DNA of 42,931 nt from Paracoccaceae bacterium (GCA_030066905.1 JASJAR010000008.1:1-42931); one strand, 5' to 3'. Counted from the stretch's first letter, positions 32,694-41,177 are shown. The notes: generated by a model from the letters alone, not told the origin. Numbers and translations are program-made.

Positions 32694-34822
32694 GGGGGGC
32701 GTTCGGGGCCTGCCGTGGGCGGTCGGTCCGACTTCGGTGCCTCGGTGGTCGGCAGCGCGCGGGAACGGTAGTCCCCCTCGCGGTGGGGGAGCCGGTCGAA
32801 AAAGTCTCCCAGCCCCGGATGCAGCGCTTCGGCGAGGTCGCGCGCCTCGGCGAGCCGACCGGAGGCCGGCGGCCTGCCCGTCGCCAGAGCGCCGATGAGG
32901 TCTTCGTGGCAGGCGGTGAGTTCGCCGAAGCGGGGGTCGGCGGACAGGCGGGCGTCGCCGGCGACGGCATAAACCTGCACCCGCCCGGTCATACCTTTGA
33001 GCGCAATGCGTCCCGCGTCGAGAAGACTGTGGCCGTGGACCGCCTGCGCCACGGGGGCCGTCACCAGGATATCGGCCCCCACCGGACGACAGGCTTCCTC
33101 GACCCTGGCGGCGAGGTTCACCGTCTCGCCGATGACCGAGTAGTTGAACCGGTTGCGCGAGCCGATATTGCCGACCGAGGCCGGTCCGGTGGCGATGCCG
33201 AGGGCGGTCCGGAGCGGGGGGCCGCCCCGGTCGGCGTTGAGCCGGGCGAGGGCGGCCCGCATACCAAGCGCGGCGGCGACGGCGCGGGCGGGGTGGTCGG
33301 GGACAAGGAGCGGCGCGTTCCAGAACGCCATCACCGCATCGCCGATGTATTTGTCGATGGTGCCGCGCTCGGCGAGGATTTCCGCGCCGAAGGCGTCGAA
33401 GAGACGGTTCAGGAGTGCTACGAGTTCCTCGGGCGGAAGCCTCTCGGAGAGGGTGGTGAAGCCCCGGATGTCGGAGAAGAGCACCGTCACCTCGCGGGCC
33501 TCGCCGCCGAGGGCGATCCGGTGGCCGCGCCGTTCGATCTCGCTCAGGACCGCGGGGGCCACGTAATGCGAGAACGACCGGCGGATGAGGCGGCGCTCGC
33601 GGTCGATGGCGATGAGCCGGCAGGCGGCGAGGAGCGCGAAGGTGAGCCCGGCGGCAAGCAGCGGGAAGGCGGCGTCGAACAGAATGCCGCCGCGGGTGAA
33701 GGCGAGCCAGCTTGCCGCAAGAAGGCAGGCTGCGCCGAGGCTGCCGAGCCCAATTGCGACGGTCGGCCCGGTGAAGGCAACGGCGAGGGTGAGAAGGGCG
33801 GCCAGGGCGAGAAACGCCAGAACCTCGGCTCCGGCGGTGACGTCGCTCCGCGACAGGTGGGTGCCGAGGAGCATCTGCTCGATGGCCTGGGCGTGGATCG
33901 ACACGCCCGGAACGGCTTCGCCGAGGGCGGTCGTGCGGATGTCGAGAAGCCCCGCGGCGGAGGTGCCGACAAGGACGATATGCCCCTCGACCTGCGCGCC
34001 CCATGCGGCGGGCGGCGCGGAAAGGACCTCGCCGGCCGCCAGATAGAGGCCGGGATCATCGCGGCGGTAGCGGAGCCAGAGTTCGCCGTTGAAGGCCGTG
34101 GGCACGAAGAGGTCCCCAAGGCCGATGCCTTCGATGACGCCGTCGAGATCGTCGGAGCCGAAAAGCGTGAGCGTGGTCTCGCCGAGGGCGGTGCGGAGCG
34201 CCTCGACGGAAAGGGCCGGGATCGGGCCGGCGGGCCCGGACCAGGCGAGCGGCAGTCGGCGGACGGGCCCCGCGCCGTCCGAGCCCACCGAGATCACGCC
34301 GACACCCGACGCGGCGGCCGCAAGGTCCGGCAGTACCGGCGTCAGACCCGGCGCCCGGGGGAGGCCCGTCGCGGGGTTGCGGCCCACCGCCACGATGCCC
34401 GCCTTCACCGGCGGCGGGTCGGTCTCGCGCCCGTCGGTGCGGGCGGTTCCGAGCACGCTGGGGCCCCGGGCGACGGCGCTTGCGAAAGCGGCGTCGGCTT
34501 CCGGCGAAGAGCCGCGGTCGGGCTCGGCGAAGAGAATGTCGTAGACCACCACCGCCGCGCCGGCCCCGGCCAGCCGGTCGGCCAGCTCCACCATCAGGTC
34601 GCGCGGCCATGGCCATTGGCCGAAGGCGCGCAGGGCCGCCTCGTCGATATCGACGACGCGGACGGGGACCGGCGTGTAGGGCCTCGGGTCGAGGCGCTGG
34701 AGCGTGTCGAAATAGGCCAGCCGCAGGTCGCGGAGCGGTACCGGGTCGGCGAGGCGGAGCGCGGCAAGGCCGGCGGCCAGACCGGCGCCAAGGGCCAGCA
34801 GCAAAAGGGTGTGCCTGCGCAT
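32681..34822 (-). CDS. CHASE2-domain adenylate/guanylate cyclase
   Basis: A 713-residue membrane cyclase making cAMP or cGMP. An N-terminal hydrophobic segment is followed by an extracytoplasmic CHASE2 domain (about 30-325: VRVVDIDEAALRAFGQWPWP, then VVVYDILFAEPD, later GHIVLVGTSAAGLLDIRTT). Three membrane segments lie at about 345-415. The class III cyclase domain (about 440-640) has VTVLFSDIRGFTTLSERL, with the first metal Asp, IDKYIGDAVMAFWNAP, with substrate Lys and second Asp, and NRFNYSVIGETVNLAARVE. The C-terminal 75 residues are not conserved and end in a Pro-rich tail read from a repeat. It follows the FecR gene by 38 bp. Confidence 0.93.
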   Translation of the reverse strand: MRRHTLLLLALGAGLAAGLAALRLADPVPLRDLRLAYFDTLQRLDPRPYTPVPVRVVDIDEAALRAFGQWPWPRDLMVELADRLAGAGAAVVVYDILFAEPDRGSSPEADAAFASAVARGPSVLGTARTDGRETDPPPVKAGIVAVGRNPATGLPRAPGLTPVLPDLAAAASGVGVISVGSDGAGPVRRLPLAWSGPAGPIPALSVEALRTALGETTLTLFGSDDLDGVIEGIGLGDLFVPTAFNGELWLRYRRDDPGLYLAAGEVLSAPPAAWGAQVEGHIVLVGTSAAGLLDIRTTALGEAVPGVSIHAQAIEQMLLGTHLSRSDVTAGAEVLAFLALAALLTLAVAFTGPTVAIGLGSLGAACLLAASWLAFTRGGILFDAAFPLLAAGLTFALLAACRLIAIDRERRLIRRSFSHYVAPAVLSEIERRGHRIALGGEAREVTVLFSDIRGFTTLSERLPPEELVALLNRLFDAFGAEILAERGTIDKYIGDAVMAFWNAPLLVPDHPARAVAAALGMRAALARLNADRGGPPLRTALGIATGPASVGNIGSRNRFNYSVIGETVNLAARVEEACRPVGADILVTAPVAQAVHGHSLLDAGRIALKGMTGRVQVYAVAGDARLSADPRFGELTACHEDLIGALATGRPPASGRLAEARDLAEALHPGLGDFFDRLPHREGDYRSRALPTTEAPKSDRPPTAGPERPPPRV

Positions 34823-34860
34823 CGCGCCCCCCGTCGGCCGTCAGCGCGGACGGGCGGGCA

Positions 34861-35685
34861 TCAGTCGCCGAGGCGGGAGCCGCCGCCGGTGGCGCCGCCG
34901 CCGCCGCCCCCGTCGTCGTCGCGCCCCGAGCCCTGTGGCGGTCGCGTCGGCGGAACCGGGGAGACGGCACGAACGACCGCCGGACGGACCGCCCCGTCCT
35001 CGCCGTCGCCGTCGCGGCAGCCAGCCAGGTCGGTCCGATACCCCGCGCCGAGGGCCTCCTGGGAGCGGGTGAAGGGGAATTGGGCGTCAAGAAGCGCGGT
35101 CTGGTCCTCGGCCTCGATGGGGCGCGGGTCGACCCCGCCCGCCCCGGCCCGGACGGTCGCGCAGCTTCCCGTGACCGCATAACAGCGCCGGCCGGCACCG
35201 CAGATCTGGACCTCGCCGAGGAAGGTCACGAGCGTGGTGTCGCGGCGGCGGTCGAGCGCGAAGTCGAATGCGGTGCCGCGGATCCCCATGGTCGCGGTGG
35301 GGGTGCGGATGTCGTAGACGCGCCCGGCCGAGTTGCCCGAGAGAAACCGGAACGTGCCGCCGATTGTGGCGACGGTGAACCGCTGGGCCCGGCCCGAGCG
35401 GCGCATCCGTATATCGGCGGCGACAAACTGGGACCCCGGACCGACGACCACCCGGGTCTCGTCGCGAAAAAGAAGCTGGACGGTGCCGGTGGCGTCGGTG
35501 AGGATGATGTCGCCCGACAGGATACTCACCTCGGGCGCCAGGGCGAAACGCTCGCCGTCCCGGTCGAGACGGGCGCCCTCGGTGACGCCGACGACGGTGC
35601 CGACAACCTCCTGAGCAGCGGCGGGGATCGCGAAGAGCAGCGCGGCAAGGGCTGCGAGAACGGGTCTGATCGGCAAATCGGTCAT
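34861..35685 (-). CDS. FecR-domain secreted protein
   Basis: A 274-residue exported protein. The signal peptide is MTDLPIRPVLAALAALLFAI followed by PAAA, with cleavage near residue 24-25. The FecR domain (about 45-150) includes ILSGDIILTDATGTVQLLFR, TFRFLSGNSAGRVYDIRTPT and MGIRGTAFDFAL. Two or three cysteines (about 163-187) may form disulfides. The C-terminal 45 residues are low-complexity Pro, then Asp/Gly-rich. FecR proteins of this type often pair with CHASE2 cyclases, and the partner gene lies 38 bp downstream here, so a periplasmic sensing role for the cyclase is plausible. Confidence 0.88.
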   Translation of the reverse strand: MTDLPIRPVLAALAALLFAIPAAAQEVVGTVVGVTEGARLDRDGERFALAPEVSILSGDIILTDATGTVQLLFRDETRVVVGPGSQFVAADIRMRRSGRAQRFTVATIGGTFRFLSGNSAGRVYDIRTPTATMGIRGTAFDFALDRRRDTTLVTFLGEVQICGAGRRCYAVTGSCATVRAGAGGVDPRPIEAEDQTALLDAQFPFTRSQEALGAGYRTDLAGCRDGDGEDGAVRPAVVRAVSPVPPTRPPQGSGRDDDGGGGGGATGGGSRLGD

Positions 35686-35917
35686 CCTTCCTGTCCGGCC
35701 GCACGACGCGCCGGAACGCCCCCCTGGACTTTCGACCAGACTAGCCCCTGCCCCCCGCGACCGGCAAGCCGGTTGCCAGCGGGCCGCACACCGACCAAGC
35801 CATTGATCGCGCTTGCGATCCCCCCGGCCCCAGCACCTCGCCGGCGGATTTCCCCCACTGGCGGCGCAAGCGCCCGCCTGTTAGAGGGGGCGAGCGCATC
35901 CAAGGTGGGAGGGGCCC

Positions 35918-36364
35918 GTGGATCTCAACGACGAAATTACCATCGCCGCTCCGCGCGAGACGGTCTATGCCGCACTGAACGACGCGGACGTGCTCAGGGT
36001 TTGCATTCCCGGTTGCGAGGAGTTGGAGAAACGCTCGGACACCGAACTGGCGGCGCGAGTTAAGCTCAAGATCGGTCCCGTCAAGGCGACCTTCAAAGGC
36101 GACGTCACGCTCGATCCGAGCGACGCGCCGGCGGCGTTTTCGCTCAAAGGCGAGGGCAATGGCGGGGTGGCGGGGTTCGCCAAGGGCGGGGCGGATGTGG
36201 AGCTCGAAGAGACCGGGCCTGCGGAGACGGTGCTGCGCTACACCGCGAAGGCCGAGATCGGCGGCAAGCTCGCGCAGCTGGGCTCGCGGCTCGTGCAGTC
36301 GACGGCGAAGAAGCTCTCAGGCCAGTTCTTCGAGGCGTTCAAGGCCCGGGTTGAAGGGGGCTGA
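35918..36364 (+). CDS. CoxG-like SRPBCC protein (CO dehydrogenase subunit G family)
   Basis: A 148-residue SRPBCC-fold protein: MDLNDEITIAAPRETVYAAL (1-20), CIPGCEELEK (about 29-38), LKIGPVKATFKGDVTL (about 50-65), and the closing helix LGSRLVQSTAKKLSGQFFEA. This is the CoxG pattern. CoxG helps recruit or mature molybdenum hydroxylases at the membrane, and homologues bind quinone or lipid. No coxMSL or other molybdenum-enzyme genes are nearby, so it is an orphan here. The start is GTG at 35918 with GGAGG 5 nt upstream. Confidence 0.88.
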   Translation: MDLNDEITIAAPRETVYAALNDADVLRVCIPGCEELEKRSDTELAARVKLKIGPVKATFKGDVTLDPSDAPAAFSLKGEGNGGVAGFAKGGADVELEETGPAETVLRYTAKAEIGGKLAQLGSRLVQSTAKKLSGQFFEAFKARVEGG

Positions 36365-36380
36365 GGGCGGGATTTTTTGA

Positions 36381-36688
36381 TCAGGCATCGCGCTTTGCGA
36401 GCCGGTCGTGGTCGGGGTGGTTCTGGAACCGCCATCTCCGCAGCGGCCCAGCCATCAGGTTGAGATAGTGCATCTCGTAGCCGTACGGCACGCCGCCAGG
36501 GTGGTGGGCGCGAGGACGACCTCGTGGTCATGGACGGTGATGGTTTCGTCGAGCGCCCCGTCTTCGGTGAAGACCAGCTGGTGGCCGTAGCCCTGCGCCG
36601 GGTTCAGGCGGTGGTAATCGGTCTCTTCGAGAGGTGATGGCCGGGAAGCCGTCCCCGTCGTGGCGGTGCGGCGGACGAGCTTCTCCAT
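36381..36688 (-). pseudogene. iolB: Decayed 5-deoxy-glucuronate isomerase (iolB) remnant
   Basis: On the minus strand an ATG at 36688 with GAAGGAG upstream opens a frame that soon reads LEETDYHRLNPAQGYGHQ, then FTEDGALDETITVHDHEVVL. Around 36507-36513 the frame breaks. In another frame it continues HHPGGVPYGYEMHYLNLMAG and PLRRWRFQNHPDHDRLAKRD, ending with Ala and a stop at 36381-36383. This is the C-terminal third of IolB from myo-inositol catabolism. About five bases seem missing at the break, and most of the N-terminal two thirds is gone, possibly joined by an internal deletion just after residue 16. No other iol gene is present. The intact ribosome site suggests recent decay. Confidence 0.85.
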
Positions 36689-37009
36689 GTCGGTCTCCTT
36701 CGCGGCGGGGCGGAGCGGGGCGAGGGGTGCCGCGGCCGCGTCGGCCTTGGGCACAGCTTGTGGGAAGCCGCGATGAAAGAACGGGGCGGCGGTTTTCGGA
36801 CATAGCCGTCGTTTCCTCGGGTAGGGAGTGCGGGGAGCGAGCAGGTGGTGTTCGATGGGTTGGATCGGATGCCCTTGCGCAGCAGATGCTGTGCCGTCAG
36901 CGCCGGCCCAACGGATTTCTGCGTCAGAGCTCCGATTCCGGCGGTCGCACGGCTTGTACACCCCTCCATCAATCACGATTTCCCTGGGCGCTCGGTTGCG
37001 GGGGAAGAC
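36689..37009. other. 321-bp region without a recognised gene
   Basis: Lies between the iolB remnant and the antiporter gene. Six-frame reading shows no recognisable protein. The sequence from about 36760 on is less GC-rich than its surroundings and may hold debris of the deletion that truncated iolB, plus the antiporter promoter. Confidence 0.5.
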
Positions 37010-37963
37010 ATGCTCACATTCGGCTTGATCGTGGCGGGCCTCGTCGGCCTCGTCGTTGGCGGCGAACTGCTCGTTCGCGGCGCCGTCTCTGCCGCCAGGG
37101 CCTTCGGCATATCTCCGTTGGTGATCGGCCTGACGCTCGTTGGGTTCGGCACCTCGACACCGGAACTCGTGACGAGCCTGCAGGCTGCGCTTGCCGGCTC
37201 GCCGGGAATCGCCTTCGGCAACGTTGTCGGAAGCAATATCGGCAATGTGCTCCTCATTCTCGGGATTGCGGCGTTCGTCGCGCCGATTGTCGTCAATCCC
37301 GCGGCGTTGAAGCGCGACGGGGCGGTGATGATCTTGGCCACGTTGCTGTGCCTTGGCGCGGTTCTCCTCGGCGAGGTCGGTCGAGCGGCGGGGGTCTTTC
37401 TCGTCGCGGCGCTCGTCTTCTACCTGACCGCCACGCTCGTCGTCGAACGCCGCCGGCGAGGCTCGCCATCGGGGGCTCTCTACGAAGCCGAGAGCGAGGC
37501 GGTTCCAGGGCCTGACCACACAATGGCGGTATCGCTGGTTCTCGCTGCGAGCGGGCTTGCGATCACCATCCTCGGTGCCCGCTTGCTCGTCACCGGCGCG
37601 GTTTCCGCCGCCGGGGCCGTCGGGTTGTCGGAGGCCGTGATCGGCCTGACCGTCGTCGCCATCGGAACGTCGATGCCGGAACTGGTGACGGCGATCATAG
37701 CGGTGCGCAAAGGCCAGGGCGATGTGGCGCTCGGCAACGTCATCGGCAGTAACATCTTCAATATCCTCGGCATTCTCGGTCTGACCGCGATCGTCCAGCC
37801 AATGAGCGTCCCGCCGGAGATCATCCGCCTGGACATCTGGATGATGGCCGGCACTGCGGTGCTTCTGGTTCTGTTCGCGCGGACGCATTGGCAGATCGGC
37901 CGCGCCGAGGGCGCTGGGCTTTTGGGGTTGTTCGGCGCCTATCTGGCCTGGCTGTTGTTCTGA
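37010..37963 (+). CDS. Calcium/sodium antiporter (CaCA family, YrbG-like)
   Basis: A 317-residue membrane exchanger with about ten hydrophobic segments and the two inverted alpha repeats of the family. Repeat 1 has VGFGTSTPELVTSLQAAL (about 42-59) and FGNVVGSNIGNVLLILG (about 66-82). Repeat 2 has AIGTSMPELVTAIIAV (about 219-234) and LGNVIGSNIFNILGILG. It likely exports Ca2+ (or another cation) against Na+ or H+. ATG at 37010 follows GGGGAAG; a longer frame from 36845 lacks a good site and would add 55 unrelated residues. Confidence 0.92.
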   Translation: MLTFGLIVAGLVGLVVGGELLVRGAVSAARAFGISPLVIGLTLVGFGTSTPELVTSLQAALAGSPGIAFGNVVGSNIGNVLLILGIAAFVAPIVVNPAALKRDGAVMILATLLCLGAVLLGEVGRAAGVFLVAALVFYLTATLVVERRRRGSPSGALYEAESEAVPGPDHTMAVSLVLAASGLAITILGARLLVTGAVSAAGAVGLSEAVIGLTVVAIGTSMPELVTAIIAVRKGQGDVALGNVIGSNIFNILGILGLTAIVQPMSVPPEIIRLDIWMMAGTAVLLVLFARTHWQIGRAEGAGLLGLFGAYLAWLLF

Positions 37964-38021
37964 GGAGGAACCGCGGCGGGCACGGTCCGCGCCCTGCAGA
38001 TCTTCGTCCGGCGACGTGCGC

Positions 38022-38231
38022 CTACTCGGCATCCTCCCTGCCCGCCGGCCCGTTCTCGAAGGCAATGAAGAAGGCCCAGGCGAGATAGGCGGCCGCGAGC
38101 CCCGCTCCGGCGGCCCAGGCCCAGGCGCCCATCGCCGCCTCGCCGGCGGCCCAGCCCGCACAGATGAGCACAGCGAGGATCCGCCGCCAGAGGGGCCGGA
38201 AGAAGGGGACGCGGACTTCAAAGAACTTCAT
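38022..38231 (-). CDS. Small two-segment membrane protein, perhaps DUF3329-like
   Basis: A 69-residue protein. The basic N-terminus MKFFEVRVPFFRPLWRRIL precedes two hydrophobic segments (about 18-36 and 40-58), ending in the acidic tail GPAGREDAE. The FFxPLWRR block before the first segment looks like a small conserved family in Rhodobacteraceae, possibly DUF3329; this is from memory. It is an inner-membrane protein of unknown role, convergent with the antiporter gene. Confidence 0.65.
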   Translation of the reverse strand: MKFFEVRVPFFRPLWRRILAVLICAGWAAGEAAMGAWAWAAGAGLAAAYLAWAFFIAFENGPAGREDAE

Positions 38232-38353
38232 GGCGACCCCTCAAGCCCGGCTTCGACGTCAAGGTCAAGAACTGCGGAGGGAGCTTGGCCGATTTTCGAC
38301 GATAAGCGGGGGGCGATCTCCCGGCGAAATCAAGATTGGCCTTTGCAGGGCGG

Positions 38354-38388
38354 CCCGGCCATTCGAACTCCCAAGAAGGTTGGCCGGG
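38354..38388 (+). terminator. Hairpin CCCGGCCA/TGGCCGGG
   Basis: CCCGGCCA (38354-38361) pairs perfectly with TGGCCGGG (38381-38388) around a 19-nt loop. The plus strand continues CTTTCTC. It lies in the 269-bp gap between the small membrane protein gene and tRNA-Ala, which holds no gene. On the minus strand it could act late in the tRNA transcript. Confidence 0.4.
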
Positions 38389-38450
38389 CTTTCTCGTGTG
38401 GTTTGCAAACCGGCCGGACCCCCGGCAGGGGCCTCGGGCATTCCCTCCCT

Positions 38451-38475
38451 TCCAAAGGTCCACTGGACCTTTGGA
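38451..38475 (-). terminator. 25-bp palindrome downstream of tRNA-Ala
   Basis: TCCAAAGGTCCA (38451-38462) and TGGACCTTTGGA (38464-38475) are perfect complements around a single central base. In the tRNA's direction it lies 25 bp beyond the CCA end. It is probably a terminator or processing hairpin, though no T-run follows. GCAAACCGGCCGG (about 38405-38417) and GCAAACCGGTCGG (38485-38497) flank it as imperfect direct repeats. Confidence 0.5.
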
Positions 38476-38500
38476 TTTGCTGACGCAAACCGGTCGGGAA

Positions 38501-38576
<76 letters not shown>

Positions 38577-38584
38577 ATGCGGGA

Positions 38585-38602
38585 GGCTGTCTGGCGACAG
38601 CC
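38585..38602 (-). terminator. Short hairpin between ppsA and tRNA-Ala
   Basis: GGCTGTC (38585-38591) pairs perfectly with GACAGCC (38596-38602) around TGGC. It lies 10 bp after the ppsA stop and 8 bp before the tRNA 5' end. With so little space, ppsA read-through into the tRNA is possible, and the hairpin may mark an RNase processing site rather than a terminator. Confidence 0.4.
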
Positions 38603-38612
38603 CCCCGATTTG

Positions 38613-41009
38613 TCAAGCGACGCGCTTGGGCTTCTTCTCGGCCTCGGCGACGTTGGCTTTGACTTCGAGGAAACTGTCGGGGGTGACCGAGATCGTGTCG
38701 ATCCCAGCCTCGACGAGCACCTTGGCGAAATCGGGGTAGTTCGAGGGCGCCTGGCCGCAGAGGCCCACTTTCGCACCGACCTTGTGGGCCCGCTCGATCA
38801 CCGTTTCGATCATGTAGCGCACCGCCGGATGGCGCTCGTCGAAGAGCCCCGCGAGCCGGTCGCTGTCGCGGTCGATGCCGAGCGTGAGCTGGGTCAGATC
38901 GTTCGAGCCGATAGAGAAGCCGTCGAACCGCTTGGCGAATTCGTCCGCGAGGATCACGTTCGAGGGCACCTCGCACATCACGTAGACCTGAAGCCCGTCC
39001 TTCCCGCGTTCGAGGCCCTCGACCTTCATCACCTCAAGCACCTTGTCGGCCTCTTCGGGCGTCCGGCAGAACGGGATCATCACGATCACATTGTCAAAGC
39101 CCATCTCCTCGCGAAGCTTGTGGACCGCGCGGCATTCCAGCCGGAAGCCGTCGGCATAGCCCGGATCGTAATAGCGCGAGGCGCCGCGCCAGCCGATCAT
39201 CGGGTTTTCCTCATGGGGCTCGAACTGCCGGCCGCCGAGGAGGTCGGCATATTCGTTGGTCTTGAAGTCCGACATCCGAAGGATCATCGGGTTCGGATAG
39301 GCCACCGCGGCAATGCGGGAGAGCCCGATGGCGAGCTGGTCGACGAAGTATTGCGGCTTGTCGTCGTAGCCCGCCGTGAGATCCTCGATTTCTTCGCGGA
39401 CCGCCTCATCGGCGATCTCGTCGAAATGAAGAAGCGCCTCGGGGTGGACCTTGATGGCGTTGGAGACCACGAATTCCATCCGCGCAAGCCCGACGCCGGC
39501 GGCCGGCAGCTTCCACCAGCGCGCGGCGGTCTGCGGGTTGGCGAGGTTGAGCATGATCCGGGTTTCGGTGTCGGGGACATGGTCGAGGTCGAGCTGCTCG
39601 ACCTTGTACTCGGCTTCCCCGGCATAGACGAAGCCGGTGTCGCCCTCGGCGCAACTCACCGTGATCTCCTGTTCGGTATGGAGGATATGGGTGGCGTCGC
39701 CGCAGCCGACGATGGCCGGCACCCCAAGCTCGCGGGAGACGATGGCGGCGTGGGACGTGCGCCCGCCATGGTCGGTGACGATGGCGCTCGCCTTCTTCAT
39801 GATCGGCACCCAGTCGGGATCGGTGGTGCCGGTCACCAGCACCGAGCCTTCGACGAACTGGTCGATGTCTTTGACGTTTTCGATGAGGCAGACCTTGCCC
39901 GTGGTGATCGCCGAGCCGACGGAAATGCCGGTGACGAGCGTCTCACCGTGCTCGCCGATGGTGTAGGCTTTGAGGTTTCCCGCATCCATCCGGCTCTGCA
40001 CCGTTTCGGGGCGGGCCTGGACGATGAAAAGCTCCATCGTACCGCCGTCGCGGGCCCATTCCATGTCCATCGGCAGCCCGTAATGTTCTTCGATGGTCTT
40101 GGCCATGCGCGCGAGGGCGATGACCTCGTCGTCGTTGAGGACGAACTGGCTGCGCTCGGCCTTCGAGGTGGGCACGTTCTTGATCGTCTCCCCGTGGGCG
40201 GTGGAGTAGATCATCTTCTTTTCTTTCGCCCCGAGGGTCTTCGCCACGATGGGCGTGAGGGCGGGGCTGTCGAGGAAGGGTTTGTAGACCTGGAACTCAT
40301 CCGGGGTGACCGCGCCCTGGACGACGTTCTCGCCCAAGCCCCAAGCGGCGTTGATCAGGACCACCTTGTCGAAGCCCGACTCGGTGTCGATGGAGAACAT
40401 CACGCCGGAGCCGCCGGTGTCGGAGCGCACCATCTGCTGGACGCCGACCGAGAGGGCGACCTGGGTGTGATCGAAGCCCTGGACGGTCCGGTAGGTGATC
40501 GCCCGGTCGGTGAAGAGCGAAGCGTAGCAGAGGCGGCAGGCCTGGAGGAGGTCGTCTTCGCCCTCGACATTGAGGAAGGTTTCCTGCTGGCCGGCGAAGC
40601 TCGCATCGGGGAGGTCTTCGGCGGTGGCCGAGGAGCGCACGGCGACGGAGAGATTGTCATAGCCCGCGCGTTTTGAAAGCTCGCGGTAGGCGGCGCGGAT
40701 GTCGGCCTCGATCTCAGCGGGCCAGTCGCCGTCGGCGATCGCCGCGCGGATCGCCGCACCGGTTTGCGCGAGGGTCTTCTTGCCGCTCTCCAGTTCGGCG
40801 AGGCGGGCCTTGATCACCGACGCGAGGTCGTTCTCGGCGATGAACTGGCGGAAGGCGTCCGAGGTCGTTGCGAACCCCGGCGGGACCTTGATGCCCTTAG
40901 CACCCAGGGTCTGGACCATCTCCCCGAGCGAGGAGTTCTTGCCGCCCACGAGGGCGACGTCTTCGCGCTTGAGGTTGTCGAAGAAGATGACGGCGGCGGT
41001 ATCGGTCAT
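38613..41009 (-). CDS. ppsA: Phosphoenolpyruvate synthase
   Basis: Converts pyruvate, ATP and water to phosphoenolpyruvate, AMP and phosphate for gluconeogenesis. The 798-residue protein has the ATP-binding N-terminal domain (VALVGGKNSSLGEMVQTLGA at about 18-37, then RSSATAEDLPDASFAGQQET). The phosphohistidine domain has TDHGGRTSHAAIVSRELGV (catalytic His near 420). The C-terminal PEP-binding barrel has IPFCRTPEEA and a catalytic Cys near 750 in KVGLCGQAPSNYPDFA. Length and VGGKNSSLGEM fit PpsA rather than pyruvate phosphate dikinase. ATG at 41009 follows AAGGGAG. Two FNR boxes lie upstream, shared with the divergent orphan gene. Confidence 0.96.
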   Translation of the reverse strand: MTDTAAVIFFDNLKREDVALVGGKNSSLGEMVQTLGAKGIKVPPGFATTSDAFRQFIAENDLASVIKARLAELESGKKTLAQTGAAIRAAIADGDWPAEIEADIRAAYRELSKRAGYDNLSVAVRSSATAEDLPDASFAGQQETFLNVEGEDDLLQACRLCYASLFTDRAITYRTVQGFDHTQVALSVGVQQMVRSDTGGSGVMFSIDTESGFDKVVLINAAWGLGENVVQGAVTPDEFQVYKPFLDSPALTPIVAKTLGAKEKKMIYSTAHGETIKNVPTSKAERSQFVLNDDEVIALARMAKTIEEHYGLPMDMEWARDGGTMELFIVQARPETVQSRMDAGNLKAYTIGEHGETLVTGISVGSAITTGKVCLIENVKDIDQFVEGSVLVTGTTDPDWVPIMKKASAIVTDHGGRTSHAAIVSRELGVPAIVGCGDATHILHTEQEITVSCAEGDTGFVYAGEAEYKVEQLDLDHVPDTETRIMLNLANPQTAARWWKLPAAGVGLARMEFVVSNAIKVHPEALLHFDEIADEAVREEIEDLTAGYDDKPQYFVDQLAIGLSRIAAVAYPNPMILRMSDFKTNEYADLLGGRQFEPHEENPMIGWRGASRYYDPGYADGFRLECRAVHKLREEMGFDNVIVMIPFCRTPEEADKVLEVMKVEGLERGKDGLQVYVMCEVPSNVILADEFAKRFDGFSIGSNDLTQLTLGIDRDSDRLAGLFDERHPAVRYMIETVIERAHKVGAKVGLCGQAPSNYPDFAKVLVEAGIDTISVTPDSFLEVKANVAEAEKKPKRVA

Positions 41010-41077
41010 GGGGCTCCCTTTCGCGTTGATCGCTGGCTGTTGGGCCCGATCCTGCGCCGGGCGCGCAGCACCGGCGT

Positions 41078-41091
41078 TGATCGGTATCAAG
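41078..41091. promoter_or_regulatory. FNR/FnrL box (perfect consensus), distal
   Basis: TTGATCGGTATCAA matches TTGAT-N4-ATCAA exactly. Its centre lies about 75 bp from the ppsA start and 94 bp from the orphan start. The matching regulator would be an iron-sulfur FnrL-type protein encoded elsewhere; the Crp-type protein in this window has no cysteines. Confidence 0.75.
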
Positions 41092-41109
41092 CCCCGGGCC
41101 GGTTCCGGT

Positions 41110-41123
41110 TGATCGGCGTCAAG
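41110..41123. promoter_or_regulatory. FNR/FnrL box (one mismatch), proximal
   Basis: TTGATCGGCGTCAA matches TTGAT-N4-ATCAA except one base. It is exactly 32 bp from the first box, close to three helical turns, so two FNR dimers would bind the same DNA face. Its centre is about 61 bp before the orphan ATG at 41178, a distance compatible with class II activation. Confidence 0.7.
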
Positions 41124-41177
41124 GCCCGGGGCAAACATTCGGGCCAATGCTGGACTGCAATCCAAGGGAGATGCCCC

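Noticed and set aside
32387..35182. Plus-strand frame of 931 codons opposite the cyclase
   Set aside because: Antisense to a cyclase with all catalytic residues; low-complexity Gly/Arg/Glu translation.
36455..38221. Minus-strand frame of 588 codons across the antiporter
   Set aside because: Most of it is the complement of the antiporter gene. Only its last part contains real signal, which is the iolB remnant annotated separately.
38355..38400. Possible second tRNA fragment (contains GAGTTCGAATGG)
   Set aside because: The T-stem does not pair and no acceptor or anticodon arm can be built; it is part of a simple hairpin.
38577..40676. Plus-strand frame of 699 codons opposite ppsA
   Set aside because: Antisense to ppsA, which is full length with all active-site blocks.
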